Shown piece by piece: positions 19,045 to 27,906 of a stretch of 64,000 nt of DNA. Every line of letters begins with the position of its first letter. The first letter of the stretch is position 1. The notes beneath the pieces are model-generated. The model searched no databases and had not been told where the DNA came from. It saw only the letters and a program-made list of their open reading frames with translations. This stretch comes from Bisbaumannia salifodinae. Its GTDB lineage: Bacteria > Pseudomonadota > Gammaproteobacteria > Pseudomonadales > Halomonadaceae. Position numbers and translations under genes: made by a program. The stretch lies in NCBI RefSeq assembly GCF_039522585.1, contig NZ_BAAADR010000021.1; one strand, written 5' to 3'.

Positions 19045-20070
19045 ATGCACAAGCGCCAGTTCCTCAAGTCCGCCCTCACTCTCGCCACTGCCGCCGCCAT
19101 GGGCCTGGGTGCCGCCGGCGTCAGCGCCAGCGCCAGCGACGAGGGCGGTCAGTACATCATGGGCACCGCCACCACCGGCGGTACCTTCTACCCCGTGGGC
19201 GTGGCCCTCTCGACCCTGGTGCGGGTCAAGCTGGAGCCGACTCATAATATCGCCGTCTCGGCCATCAGCTCCGCCGGCTCCGCCGAGAACCTGCGCCTGA
19301 TGGAAGACGACCAGGCCCAGTTCGGCATCCTCCAGGCCCTCTATGGCGCCTGGGCCTGGACCGGCGAGGGCCCGGTGCCCCAGGCCTACGAGAATGTGCG
19401 CTCCGTCTCCATGCTATGGCAGAACGTCGAGCACTTCGTGATGCGCGACGAGCTGGCCGAGACGGGCACCATCGACGATTTGACTCGCCTCTATGACCGA
19501 GGCTTCTCCATCGGCGCCCGCAACTCCGGCACCGAGGGCTCCGGTCGGCAAATTCTTGCCGGTCTCGAGATCGACCCGGAGCGGATGGACCTGGCCTACC
19601 TGGGCTATGGTCCCAGCGCCGATGCCATGCAGAACGGCAATATCGACGGCATGAATATCCCCGCCGGGGTCCCGGCCTCCGCGGTGACCCGCGCCTTCGC
19701 CAATATGGGCGACGATATCACCATCCTCGATATCACCGAGGAGCAGCTTGCGCGGATCAACAGCGCCTATCCGGTCTGGACTCCCTACGAGATTCCCGCC
19801 GGCACCTATCCGGAGCAGGACGCGCCGGTCCAGACCATCGCCCAGCCCAATATCCTGGTGGTCAATGCCGATGTGCCGGAGGAGCACGTCTACCAGATCA
19901 CCAAGGCGATGTTCGAGAACCTGCCCTTCCTCAACAATATCCACCCGGCGACCCGCGATATGGCCCTGGAGAAGGCCCTGGACGGCCTGCCGATGCCGCT
20001 GCATCCCGGGGCGGCCCGTTACTTCCAGGAGCAGGGGCTGGCCATTCCCGAGCATCTGCTGGAGGGCTGA
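19045..20070 (+). CDS. TAXI-family TRAP transporter solute-binding protein
   Basis: Periplasmic receptor of 341 residues. Signal peptide 1-30 (cleavage near ASA-S) is followed by the TAXI signature region: YIMGTATTGGTFYPVGVALS near 35-54, then SAISSAGSAENLRLM. The family delivers organic acids (glutamate, 2-oxoglutarate and others) to a fused permease; the ligand here is unknown. AGGAGA precedes ATG 19045. The matching permease gene lies 280 bases downstream, separated by a hairpin-forming repeat that may allow more receptor than permease to be made. Confidence 0.88.
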   Translation: MHKRQFLKSALTLATAAAMGLGAAGVSASASDEGGQYIMGTATTGGTFYPVGVALSTLVRVKLEPTHNIAVSAISSAGSAENLRLMEDDQAQFGILQALYGAWAWTGEGPVPQAYENVRSVSMLWQNVEHFVMRDELAETGTIDDLTRLYDRGFSIGARNSGTEGSGRQILAGLEIDPERMDLAYLGYGPSADAMQNGNIDGMNIPAGVPASAVTRAFANMGDDITILDITEEQLARINSAYPVWTPYEIPAGTYPEQDAPVQTIAQPNILVVNADVPEEHVYQITKAMFENLPFLNNIHPATRDMALEKALDGLPMPLHPGAARYFQEQGLAIPEHLLEG

Positions 20071-20154
20071 AGCCCTCTTATCGCCACAGGAGCATCAAGT
20101 CATGCCTGAAGACCACAGGCTCGTGACCTCGGTGCGTTGAGGCCCGGGGCTACT

Positions 20155-20251
20155 CTGGGGGCAGGCACTCCGCGAAGACGCTGTAGACCCATCCCTGGGC
20201 GCTCGACTTTTTCGTCCCTGAAAAAGACGCTTCGCTTCGACCTGCCCCCAG
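20155..20251. repeat. Hairpin-forming intergenic repeat element
   Basis: Outer arms CTGGGGGCAGG (20155-20165) and CCTGCCCCCAG (20241-20251) are perfect inverted copies. Inside lies a second perfect hairpin, CTTTTTC-GTCCCT-GAAAAAG (20207-20226). The nested symmetry and intergenic place resemble a dispersed, REP-like element of halomonads; dispersion cannot be tested in this window, which holds a single copy. It separates the TAXI receptor from its permease. Confidence 0.55.
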
Positions 20252-20350
20252 CGCCCCTCGGCGATTCCCACTGCGTCGATGTCACCAGGCTGCGGCTTTA
20301 GCGATACCTGCTCCAGCCTTCCCATTCACGCCTGCTCCACGAGAATGCCC

Positions 20351-22483
20351 ATGAATACAACGCCTATCCCCGAGGTGCGCGACGAAGAGGTCAGCGAGGC
20401 CCCCGAGCGCCTCGCGCATCCCTGGCTCGGCCGGGGGCTCTTCGCCCTGACCATCGTCGTGGCCCTGTCGCATCTCTACTTCAACACCCTGGGTACCCTC
20501 TCCGAGGTGTGGACCAGCGCCCTGCATTTCGGCATGTTCGGCCTGCTCTGCGCCCTCTCGGTGCCCATGCTCAAGGCGCGTTCCGCCACCGGTCAGCGGC
20601 TGGTGCTGGCGGTGGATATCCTGCTTGGCCTGGCCGCCCTCGGCTGCGCCTTCTACCTGATCGGCTTCGAGGACGCCCTCTACGCCCGCGGGGTACGCTT
20701 CTCCACCGCCGATTGGGTGGTCTCCATCCTCGCCCTGGCGTTGGTGCTGGAGTTCGCCCGCCGCACCACCGGCTGGTTTATCCCGGTACTGTGCCTGGTG
20801 GCGCTGACCTATGTGGCCTGGTGGGGACGCCATGTCAGCGGGGTCTTCGGCTTCCCCGGCCTCAACTGGGAGACGGTGCTCTACCGCAGCTATATGGGCG
20901 GCGACGGCATGCTGGGCTCCATCGCCCGCATCTCCTGGTCCTATGTGTTCATGTTTATCCTCTTCGGCGCCTTCCTGGTGCGCTCCGGCGCCGGCGACTT
21001 CATTATCGAGCTGGCCCGCTGCGCCGCCGGCCGCTTCGTCGGCGGGCCCGGCTTCGTGGCGGTGTTCTCCTCCGGCCTGATGGGCTCGGTGTCCGGGTCC
21101 AGCGTGGCCAACACCGTCTCCACCGGGGTGATCACCATCCCGCTGATGCGCAAGGCCGGCTTCCCGGCACGCTTCGCCGCCGGCGTCGAGGCGGCCGCCT
21201 CCACCGGCGGCCAGCTGATGCCGCCGGTGATGGGCGCCGGGGCCTTTATCATGGCCTCCTATACCCAGGTCTCCTACCTCACCATCATCGGCGTGGCGGC
21301 CCTGCCGGCGCTGCTCTACTTCCTCTCGGTGGCGATGTTCGTGCGCATCGAGGCCAAGCGCAGCCATACCGAGCAGGTGGAAGTGGAAGAGGCGCCGCGT
21401 CTCCTCGAGGTGCTCAAGGGCGGCTGGCACTTCCTGCTTCCCCTGGTGGTGCTGGTGGCGTCCTTGATCTACGGCTTTACCCCCACCTATGCCGCGGGGA
21501 TCGCCATCCTCTCGGTGGTGGTCGCCTCCTGGCTGTCGAAGACTCCCATGACCCCCAAGGCGATCCTCGAGGCCCTGGCGCTGGGCAGCCGCAATATGGT
21601 GACCACGGCGATCCTGCTGCTCACCGTGGGGCTGATCGTCAACGTGGTCTCCACCACCGGCATCGGCAATACCTTCTCGTTGATGATCACCGACTGGGCC
21701 GGCGGCAGCCTCCTGATCACCATCGTGCTGATCGCCGTCGCCTCCCTGGTACTGGGCATGGGCCTGCCGGTGACCGCCGCCTATATCGTCCTCGGCACCC
21801 TCTCGGCGCCGGCGCTGTATAACCTGATGGCCCATGGCCAGTTGGTGGAGCTATTGATGGCAGGCGACCTGCCTGAGCAGGCCAAGGCGATCTTTATGCT
21901 CGCCGCCCCGGAGCATCTGGAGGCCCTCAATGCCCCCATGGATGCCGCCGCGGCCCGGGAGCTGCTGACCCTGGTGCCGGACGACTTCCGTGGCCAGCTC
22001 TACGAGCAGGCCCTGTCGCCGCATACCCTGACCATGCTGCTGGTGGCGGCGCATATGGTGATCTTCTGGCTCTCCCAGGACTCCAACGTCACCCCCCCGG
22101 TCTGCCTCACGGCCTTTGCCGCCGCGGCCATCGCCCAGACGCCGCAGATGCGCACCGGCTTCACCGCCTGGAAGATCGCCAAGGGCCTGTATATCGTGCC
22201 GTTGCTGTTCGTCTGGTCGCCGCTGATCACCGGCTCGCCACTGGAGATGCTCACCGTCTTCGCCTTCGCCCTGTTCGGGATCTACGCCATTATCGCCGGA
22301 CTGGAGGGGTACCTGGAGAGCGAGCTGCCCTGGTGGCTGCGCCTGGCCATGTTCCCCATCGGCGCCCTGATGCTCTGGCCCCATGGTGAGCTGGTGCTGG
22401 ACCTCTTGGGCCTGGCGCTCTTCCTGGGTACCCTGGTATGGAGTTCCCGCGCAGGACGCGCGCCGCAACAGGCATTGGCATGA
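20351..22483 (+). CDS. TAXI-type TRAP transporter, fused 4TM/12TM permease
   Basis: Inner-membrane permease of about 710 residues combining the small (DctQ-like) and large (DctM-like) TRAP subunits, as in all TAXI systems. Diagnostic stretches include FSSGLMGSVSGSSVANTVST near residue 240 and the PPVMGAGAFIMA segment near 295. ATG 20351 is preferred over ATG 20345 because GAGAA sits five bases before it. It should work with the binding protein upstream, driven by the sodium gradient. The gene ends in an ATGA overlap with the TauE-like gene. Confidence 0.88.
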   Translation: MNTTPIPEVRDEEVSEAPERLAHPWLGRGLFALTIVVALSHLYFNTLGTLSEVWTSALHFGMFGLLCALSVPMLKARSATGQRLVLAVDILLGLAALGCAFYLIGFEDALYARGVRFSTADWVVSILALALVLEFARRTTGWFIPVLCLVALTYVAWWGRHVSGVFGFPGLNWETVLYRSYMGGDGMLGSIARISWSYVFMFILFGAFLVRSGAGDFIIELARCAAGRFVGGPGFVAVFSSGLMGSVSGSSVANTVSTGVITIPLMRKAGFPARFAAGVEAAASTGGQLMPPVMGAGAFIMASYTQVSYLTIIGVAALPALLYFLSVAMFVRIEAKRSHTEQVEVEEAPRLLEVLKGGWHFLLPLVVLVASLIYGFTPTYAAGIAILSVVVASWLSKTPMTPKAILEALALGSRNMVTTAILLLTVGLIVNVVSTTGIGNTFSLMITDWAGGSLLITIVLIAVASLVLGMGLPVTAAYIVLGTLSAPALYNLMAHGQLVELLMAGDLPEQAKAIFMLAAPEHLEALNAPMDAAAARELLTLVPDDFRGQLYEQALSPHTLTMLLVAAHMVIFWLSQDSNVTPPVCLTAFAAAAIAQTPQMRTGFTAWKIAKGLYIVPLLFVWSPLITGSPLEMLTVFAFALFGIYAIIAGLEGYLESELPWWLRLAMFPIGALMLWPHGELVLDLLGLALFLGTLVWSSRAGRAPQQALA

Positions 22484-23226
22484 CGCTATTCGAAGGCCTG
22501 GCCCTGGTTGGCATCGGGGTCGTGGCCGGTTTTATCAATGTGCTCTCGGCGGGCGGGTCGATGCTGACCCTCCCGCTGTTGATGTTTCTGGGCCTGCCGC
22601 CCCAGGTGGCCAACGGCACCAATCGGGTCTCCATCGTGCTGCAGAGCCTCTCGGCGGTGACCGGCTTCCTGCGTGCCGGGGCCTCCCATATCGGCCTCAG
22701 CCTGCGCCTGGCGGTGCCGGCGGTGGTGGGCTCGCTGCTCGGTGCCTGGCTGGCCCTGCGGGTCAGCGACGCCCTCTTCGAGGCGGTGCTGATCGCCGTG
22801 ATGGCCGGCTCGGCGCTGCTGATGCTGCTGCCCCAGCCGCGCCTGGACACCCGGCCGCTGACCGTGGAACGGCTGACCCCGGCGGTCTACCTGGCGATGT
22901 TCGCCATCGGCCTCTACGGTGGCTTTATCCAGGTGGGGGTGGGGATCCTCTTTATCGTCGTGCTCTACCGCCTGCTGCGCATCGACCTGGCCCAGGTCAA
23001 TGTCTTCAAGGTGCTGATCATCCTGGTCTATACCCTGCCGGCCCTGGGGCTCTTTATCGCCTTCGGCCAGGTGCGCTGGAGCTTCGGCCTGCTGCTGGCC
23101 CTGGGCAGCATGCTGGGCGCCACCCTGGCGGTGAGGGTCAATATGAGCCCCCGGGGCGCCCTCTGGGTGAAATGGCTGACCCTCACGGTGATCGTCGCCA
23201 TTATTCTGCGTCTGCTGTTGGCTTGA
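22480..23226 (+). CDS. TauE/SafE-family membrane transporter
   Basis: Eight-helix inner-membrane protein of 248 residues. AGFINVLSAGGSMLTLP near 16-32 and GTNRVSIVLQS near 47 are the first-repeat signatures of the family, which exports sulfite, sulfoacetate or other organosulfur anions. Its start overlaps the stop of the TRAP permease (ATGA), so both are co-translated. The coupling hints that the TRAP system imports an organosulfonate-like compound, but this is inference only. Confidence 0.82.
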   Translation: MTLFEGLALVGIGVVAGFINVLSAGGSMLTLPLLMFLGLPPQVANGTNRVSIVLQSLSAVTGFLRAGASHIGLSLRLAVPAVVGSLLGAWLALRVSDALFEAVLIAVMAGSALLMLLPQPRLDTRPLTVERLTPAVYLAMFAIGLYGGFIQVGVGILFIVVLYRLLRIDLAQVNVFKVLIILVYTLPALGLFIAFGQVRWSFGLLLALGSMLGATLAVRVNMSPRGALWVKWLTLTVIVAIILRLLLA

Positions 23227-23298
23227 CGTGTCTCGGAAGCTGCTAAAGTAAAGTCGATAGGCAAGTTTAGGTCAGTAACATACCGGGAGGGGATAGCG

Positions 23299-23430
23299 AT
23301 GCGACGACTGATGGCATTGATGCTGGTGGCGGTATTCAGTCTTAGCCTGTTGAGCGGCTGCAATACCATGCGCGGCGCGGGGGAGGATATCGAGGAGGGA
23401 GGCGAGGCGATCCAGCGCTCCACCTATTGA
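23299..23430 (+). CDS. Entericidin-family small lipoprotein
   Basis: A 43-residue lipoprotein. GGGAGG precedes ATG 23299. Lipobox LSGC gives C21, followed by the entericidin pattern CNTMRGAGEDIEEGGEAI. EcnA/EcnB proteins of E. coli are small envelope lipoproteins linked to stationary-phase lysis; in other bacteria the role is unsettled. It is monocistronic with its own terminator at 23470. Confidence 0.85.
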   Translation: MRRLMALMLVAVFSLSLLSGCNTMRGAGEDIEEGGEAIQRSTY

Positions 23431-23469
23431 GGGAGAGCGTTTCGACGGTATCCTGCCGGTGGGTCTGAT

Positions 23470-23496
23470 GGGGTGAGTCTAGGCTCGCCCCTTTTT
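23470..23496 (+). terminator. Intrinsic terminator after entericidin gene
   Basis: GGGGTGAG-TCTAGG-CTCGCCCC (one G-T wobble) followed by TTTTT. Confidence 0.8.
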
Positions 23497-23530
23497 CGTT
23501 CGCGATCGTTTCGCTCGACAAGGAGTCACC

Positions 23531-23875
23531 ATGTTCAAGTCTTCCCTGACCCTGCTGCTGTCCCTGGCGCTGACCGCCTGCACCCTGGGTAGCCCACCCC
23601 CGCCCAGTGAACCGGCCCCCCGTCCGCCCCAGGTCGGGCAGGATGGCTCAGGCCACCATGGCGGTGGCGAGGATGCCTGTGGTGCCAATGGAGTCCAGAC
23701 CCGGGTGGGTCAGGCCTACAGTGAGGCATTGCATGAGGAACTCGCCACCACCAGCGGGGCCCGCCAGGTGCGGGTGATGCGCCCCGGCCAGGCCTACACC
23801 ATGGAGTACCTCCACGACCGCTTGAATATCCGCCTGGACGAACGGGAGCGCATCACCGACCTCTTCTGCGGTTAA
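23531..23875 (+). CDS. I78-family protease inhibitor lipoprotein
   Basis: Product of 114 residues; lipobox LTAC (C17), then a proline-rich linker, then an inhibitor I78 domain. The domain begins C-GANGVQTRVGQ near 50 and contains RVMRPGQAYTMEY and RLNIRLDERERI, ending FCG, with the two conserved cysteines in place. I78 proteins inhibit subtilisin- or elastase-like serine proteases, so this would act in the periplasm or at the outer membrane. It is separate from the entericidin gene by a terminator. Confidence 0.8.
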   Translation: MFKSSLTLLLSLALTACTLGSPPPPSEPAPRPPQVGQDGSGHHGGGEDACGANGVQTRVGQAYSEALHEELATTSGARQVRVMRPGQAYTMEYLHDRLNIRLDERERITDLFCG

Positions 23876-23877
23876 AA

Positions 23878-23903
23878 AAGCGGCGCCTCGCAGGGCGCCG
23901 CTT
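23878..23903. terminator. Bidirectional terminator
   Basis: AAGCGGCGCC-TCGCAG-GGCGCCGCTT; on the minus strand it runs into T6, so it terminates both the I78 gene and the convergent thioesterase gene. Confidence 0.8.
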
Positions 23904-23925
23904 CGCTTGCACGGGAGTGGGGCGC

Positions 23926-24450
23926 TCAGTGGGTCTCGGCGCCGTAGTGCTGCTCCGCATAGTGGTTCTCGTGGGTGCGCCGCGCCTCCTCCTCGGCCTG
24001 CTTGCGCAGCTTCTTGCGCAGCGCCGCCTTCTCGAAGCGCAGTTTCTGCATCGGTGTCTCCAGGTTGAGGGGCGGTACCTCCACCGGGGCGCCCGCCTCG
24101 TCCACCGCCACCATGGTCAGGTAGCAGCTGTTGGTATGGCGGATCACCTTGTCGCGGATATTCTCCGCCACCACTTTGACGCCCACCTCCATGGAGGAGC
24201 GGCCCACATGATTGACCGAGGCCAGGAAGGTCACCAGCTCGCCCACATGGATGGGTTGCTTGAACAGCACCTGGTCCACCGAGAGGGTCACCACATAGCT
24301 GCCGGAGTAGCGGCTGGCGCAGGCATAGGCCACCTCGTCGAGCTTCTTGAGAATGGCGCCGCCATGCACCTTACCGCTGAAATTGGCCATATCGGGGGTC
24401 ATCAGTACGGTCATGGCCAGCTCGTGCTGGCGGGGCATATCGTCGGTCAC
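23926..24450 (-). CDS. Hotdog-fold acyl-CoA thioesterase
   Basis: Hydrolyses acyl-CoA thioesters; single hotdog domain of the YciA/BFIT type, 174 residues. The active-site region N23-x(5)-H29-GG with D38 (NFSGKVHGGAILKKLDE) is present. The tail from about 135 is rich in K, R and E and predicted helical. GTG 24450 is preceded by GGAG; an ATG four codons in is an alternative. It neighbours a short-chain fatty acid transporter gene on the same strand (110 bases upstream), which suggests linked fatty-acid handling. Confidence 0.85.
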   Translation of the reverse strand: MTDDMPRQHELAMTVLMTPDMANFSGKVHGGAILKKLDEVAYACASRYSGSYVVTLSVDQVLFKQPIHVGELVTFLASVNHVGRSSMEVGVKVVAENIRDKVIRHTNSCYLTMVAVDEAGAPVEVPPLNLETPMQKLRFEKAALRKKLRKQAEEEARRTHENHYAEQHYGAETH

Positions 24451-24560
24451 AGGGAGGCTCCGGGGAGAGTGGAATTGCCCTTGAGGATAACCGCTTCCCG
24501 TCCCCGCTGCATGGCCGGTGGCGCCGACAGGCATATTGGCGCCACTTCTGGCACAGCAGA

Positions 24561-25871
24561 TTATAGATAGGTCAGCAGCAGTCCGATAATGGCCCCGGTG
24601 ACCAACAGCTGTATCAGGCAGAAGCCCATGATGTCCCTGGCCTTGAGGCCGGCGATGGCCAGCACCGGCAGCGCCCAGAAGGGTTGCAGCAGGTTGGTCC
24701 AGGCGTCGCCCCAGGCCACCGCCATGGCCACCCGGGGGATATCCGCGCCCAGGGCCTCGGCGGCGGGCAGCATCACCGGCGCCTGGACCGCCCACTGGCC
24801 GCCCCCGGAGGGCACGAAGAGGTTGACCACGCCGGCGCTGATAAAGGACCAGAAGGGCAGGGTCTGGGCGCTGGCGAAGGCCACGAAGCCCTCAGAGAGA
24901 CTCTGGGCCAGCCCCGACTGCACCATGATCGCCATGATGCCGGCATAGAAGGGGAACTGGATGACGATACCGGCGCCGCCTTTGATCGCCTCCTGCAGGC
25001 TGATCAGCAGGTTACGCGGAGTGCGGTGGAGCACGATGGCCAGGAACAGGAACAGGAAGTTGACGATATTGAGGTTGAGGCCGCCGCCGCGCAGCAGGAA
25101 GTGATCGGCTAGGAAGAGCAGGCCGGGGATGCCCACCAGCCAGGCCAGGCCGCGGCTGTTCTCCAGGCGATCCGCCGGACGGTGGTGGGTCATCCCCGCC
25201 TGGCCGGGCTCCTCCAGCAGGGCCGGATCGACATAGACGCTCTCCCTGTCGTCGGGAAGCATCAGCCGGTTGACCAGGGGCACGACGACGAAGAGCGCCG
25301 CCACGATGGCCAGGTTGAACCAGGCGAAGATGGTCTCGGAGGTGCCCACCACGCCGATGCGGTCGACGGTGAAGTGCCCTTCGGTGGCGATGGTCAGGGG
25401 AATGGAGCCGGCCAGGCCGCCGTGCCAGACCACGAAACCGGAGTAGGCGCTGGCGATCAGCAGCCGATAATCGACGCGGATCTGGCGTGCCAGCTCCTTG
25501 GCGAACAGCGCCCCCACCACCAGCCCGAAGCCCCAGTTGATCCAGCTGGCGGCCAGCGAGACCAGGGTAACCAGGACGATGGCCCCCGCGGCATTGCCGG
25601 CCTTGCCCGCCAGGCGCTGCAACAGGCGCTTCACCGGCGGGGTGTTGGCCAGCATGAAGCCGGTCACCAGCACCAGCAACATCTGCATGGAGAAGGTCAG
25701 CAGGTTCCAGAAGCCGTCGCCCCACATGCGCATCACCGCCAGCGGGGTCTGGCGCTCCACGGCGATGGCCGCGGCGGCGGCCACCAGGGTCAGCAGCAGG
25801 ACGAAGACATAGGGGTCGGGGAGATAGCGTTCGACCAGCTTCACCGCCGGCCGCGACAGGAACTTGAGCAT
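24561..25871 (-). CDS. AtoE-family short-chain fatty acid transporter
   Basis: Inner-membrane transporter of 436 residues with about 12 hydrophobic helices. AtoE-type stretches include WINWGFGLVVGALFAKELA, YSGFVVWHGGLAGSIPL and VPSGGGQWAVQAP near residues 110, 150 and 355. The family takes up acetoacetate or butyrate-type acids. No atoDAB genes are adjacent, so it may serve fatty acids generally, with the thioesterase downstream. Its own start is clear (ATG 25871). Confidence 0.87.
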   Translation of the reverse strand: MLKFLSRPAVKLVERYLPDPYVFVLLLTLVAAAAAIAVERQTPLAVMRMWGDGFWNLLTFSMQMLLVLVTGFMLANTPPVKRLLQRLAGKAGNAAGAIVLVTLVSLAASWINWGFGLVVGALFAKELARQIRVDYRLLIASAYSGFVVWHGGLAGSIPLTIATEGHFTVDRIGVVGTSETIFAWFNLAIVAALFVVVPLVNRLMLPDDRESVYVDPALLEEPGQAGMTHHRPADRLENSRGLAWLVGIPGLLFLADHFLLRGGGLNLNIVNFLFLFLAIVLHRTPRNLLISLQEAIKGGAGIVIQFPFYAGIMAIMVQSGLAQSLSEGFVAFASAQTLPFWSFISAGVVNLFVPSGGGQWAVQAPVMLPAAEALGADIPRVAMAVAWGDAWTNLLQPFWALPVLAIAGLKARDIMGFCLIQLLVTGAIIGLLLTYL

Positions 25872-25931
25872 GGCATATTCGCTTGTTGTGATATGGACTA
25901 TCGCAACATAGCCGAATTATCCCCTTGCACG

Positions 25932-26019
25932 CTATCGACCTTGGTCAGGCGCCTCGCGCCAGTGGTGGCGCCGGTAATGGAGGTGGTGTGGGTAGCAGCC
26001 GCCCGGGGGCGCCGAGCGC
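25932..26019 (-). pseudogene. Partial duplicate of the 3' end of the MATE gene
   Basis: Bases 25932-25984 match 26066-26118 at 52 of 53 positions, including the stop codon and last 17 codons of the MATE gene. Similarity continues with an indel to about 26019. It is a non-functional tail copy 134 bases downstream of the real gene end. Confidence 0.85.
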
Positions 26020-26065
26020 CTCGGGGGGAATGCCGGGTAAGGCCAGTTTCTGACCGATGCTTCGG

Positions 26066-27394
26066 CTATCGACCCTGGTCAGGCGCCTCGCGCCAGTGGT
26101 GGCGCCGGTAATGGAGGTAATAGCCGCCCAGGGTCGCCGAGCGCACCAGGGTAAACAGCGTAAAGGCCAGCCACAGGCCGTGGTTGCCGAGCCCCTGGGT
26201 CAGCCACCAGCAGGGCAGGTAGGCGGCCAGGGCCACGAAGATGCTGTTGCGCATCTCGCGGCTGGCGGTGGCGCCGATAAAGACTCCGTCGAGCAGATAG
26301 CTCCAGACCGCCAGCAGCGGCATCAGGATCACCCAGGGCAGGTAGTGGGCCGCACTGGCGCGCACCTCCGGCAGGTCGGTGAGCAGGGCGATCAGCGTGG
26401 GTCCGCCCAGCCAGAAGGCCAGGCTGGCCAGGGCGGCGGTCAACAGCGAGAAGCGGGTGGCGCCGGCCACGGCGGCGCGGAACTCGTCCCAGCGCCCGCG
26501 CCCCACGGCGCGCCCGGTGAGGGCCTCGGCGGCATGGGCGAAGCCGTCCAGACCGTAGCTGGTCAGCATGATGAACTGCAGCAGCACCGCATTGGCGGCG
26601 AGGATGGTATCGCCCTGGCTGGCGCCCTGGGCGGTGAAGAAGGCCATGGCGAAGAGCAGCCCCAGGGTGCGCACGAAGAGGTGGCCATTGACCCGGATCA
26701 GCTCGCCATAGGCGGACAGTCGCCACAGTCGTTGAGTGTCGAGGCGACCGCCCAGGCCGCGCAGCTGGCGGCTCACCAGCCACAGGCCGAAGGCCAGGGC
26801 GCCGTAGTCGGCGATGGCCGAGGCCAGGGCCACGCCGTTGCTGGTCATGCCCAGGCCGATCACGAACCACAGGTCGAGGAGGATATTGAGGCCGTTGGTC
26901 AGCACCAGGATCATCAGCGTGACCCGCGAGTTCTGCTGGCCCAGGAACCAGCCCAGGATGGCGTAATTGGCCAGCACCGCCGGCGCCGAGACGATACGGA
27001 TCCGGGCATACTCCCGGGCCAGCTCGGTGGCCGCCTCGCTGCCGTCCAACAGCCACAGGCCCAGCTCGATCAAGGGCCGCGAGAGCAGGATCAGCGCCAG
27101 GCCGATCCCCACCGCCAGCACCAGGGACTGGCCCAGCAGGGTGCGCACCTCGCCGTCATCGCCACGGCCCAGGGCCTGGGCGGTCAGGCCGGTGGTGCCC
27201 ATGCGCAGGAAACCGAAGCCCCAGTAGAGGAAGCCGAACAGGGTGGCCCCCAGGGTCACCCCGGCCAGGTAGCGGGAGTCGGGCAGGTGCCCCACCACGG
27301 CGGTATCCACCAGGCCCAGCAGGGGCACGGTGATATTCGACAGGATGATCGGCCAGGCCAGCAGCCAGATGCGGCGATTGTCGGCGAGGGGCAC
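26066..27394 (-). CDS. MATE-family efflux transporter (DinF-like)
   Basis: Inner-membrane multidrug/sodium antiporter of 442 residues with the expected 12 helices. The N-terminal half shows WPIILSNITVPLLGLVDTAVVGHL, the DinF-branch signature, with conserved proline and aspartate; the second repeat starts near residue 225. Substrate unknown. The C-terminus is RRHHWREAPDQGR; its last codons are duplicated downstream at 25932. No partner gene is nearby. Confidence 0.87.
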   Translation of the reverse strand: MPLADNRRIWLLAWPIILSNITVPLLGLVDTAVVGHLPDSRYLAGVTLGATLFGFLYWGFGFLRMGTTGLTAQALGRGDDGEVRTLLGQSLVLAVGIGLALILLSRPLIELGLWLLDGSEAATELAREYARIRIVSAPAVLANYAILGWFLGQQNSRVTLMILVLTNGLNILLDLWFVIGLGMTSNGVALASAIADYGALAFGLWLVSRQLRGLGGRLDTQRLWRLSAYGELIRVNGHLFVRTLGLLFAMAFFTAQGASQGDTILAANAVLLQFIMLTSYGLDGFAHAAEALTGRAVGRGRWDEFRAAVAGATRFSLLTAALASLAFWLGGPTLIALLTDLPEVRASAAHYLPWVILMPLLAVWSYLLDGVFIGATASREMRNSIFVALAAYLPCWWLTQGLGNHGLWLAFTLFTLVRSATLGGYYLHYRRHHWREAPDQGR

Positions 27395-27496
27395 TAGACT
27401 TCCCTGAGAGGCTGATAAGGGCAGGCAGGATAGCCTTGGCGCGGGGGAGGCACAAATCGTCCCGCCGCGATGGTCGTGATGAGGGGGGAAGGACGG

Positions 27497-27829
27497 ATGC
27501 GTGGATTCAAGCGAACGCTAATGATGATCGGGATGGCGCTGGTGCTGGCTCTCGGCAGCGGCGCCGTGGGGGCCCAGGATCGCTATATGGAGCAGCGCCT
27601 GGAGGCGCGCCCCAGTGGCGGTGCCATGGTGGCGGATGCGCTGATCGGCCGCCCGTTGCTGGTGGTGGCGACCCTGGGGGGTACGGCGGTGTTCCTGGTG
27701 TCGTTGCCCTTCACGGCGCTGGGGGGCAATGTGGATGCGGCGGCGGAGACCCTGATCCGTACGCCGGCGGAGGCGACCTTCCGGCGCTGCCTGGGGTGCA
27801 GCGTCAGCAAGCGCGCCGACGAGCTATAG
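27497..27829 (+). CDS. Conserved small exported/membrane protein of unknown function
   Basis: Product of 110 residues. Residues 1-25 are a signal peptide ending GAQ; a hydrophobic segment follows at about 55-75 (LLVVATLGGTAVFLVSLPF), then a conserved-looking tail with TPAEATFRRCLGC. GGGGAAGGA precedes ATG 27497. I recognise the pattern (PFTALGGN, then FRRCLGC) as one found in uncharacterised gammaproteobacterial proteins, but no function can be given. The two tail cysteines could bind metal or form a disulfide. Confidence 0.7.
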   Translation: MRGFKRTLMMIGMALVLALGSGAVGAQDRYMEQRLEARPSGGAMVADALIGRPLLVVATLGGTAVFLVSLPFTALGGNVDAAAETLIRTPAEATFRRCLGCSVSKRADEL

Positions 27830-27850
27830 TCCCTACCGCGTCAAAGATAA

Positions 27851-27886
27851 CGCCGGCATCCTCTCTCGGGAAGAGGACGCCGGCGT
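27851..27886. terminator. Bidirectional terminator
   Basis: CGCCGGC-A-TCCTCT pairs with AGAGGA-CGCCGGCG around a CTCGGGA loop, between convergent genes. Confidence 0.65.
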
Positions 27887-27906
27887 CGTCGTGATGATAG
27901 GGCGGT

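Noticed and set aside
20282..21835. 517-codon minus-strand open frame opposite the TAXI permease
   Set aside because: Antisense shadow; the product is His/Gly/Gln-rich with no recognisable domain.
22290..22850. Minus-strand frame across the TRAP permease and TauE junction
   Set aside because: Ser/Arg-rich shadow; the plus-strand ATGA overlap between two recognised membrane proteins accounts for the sequence.
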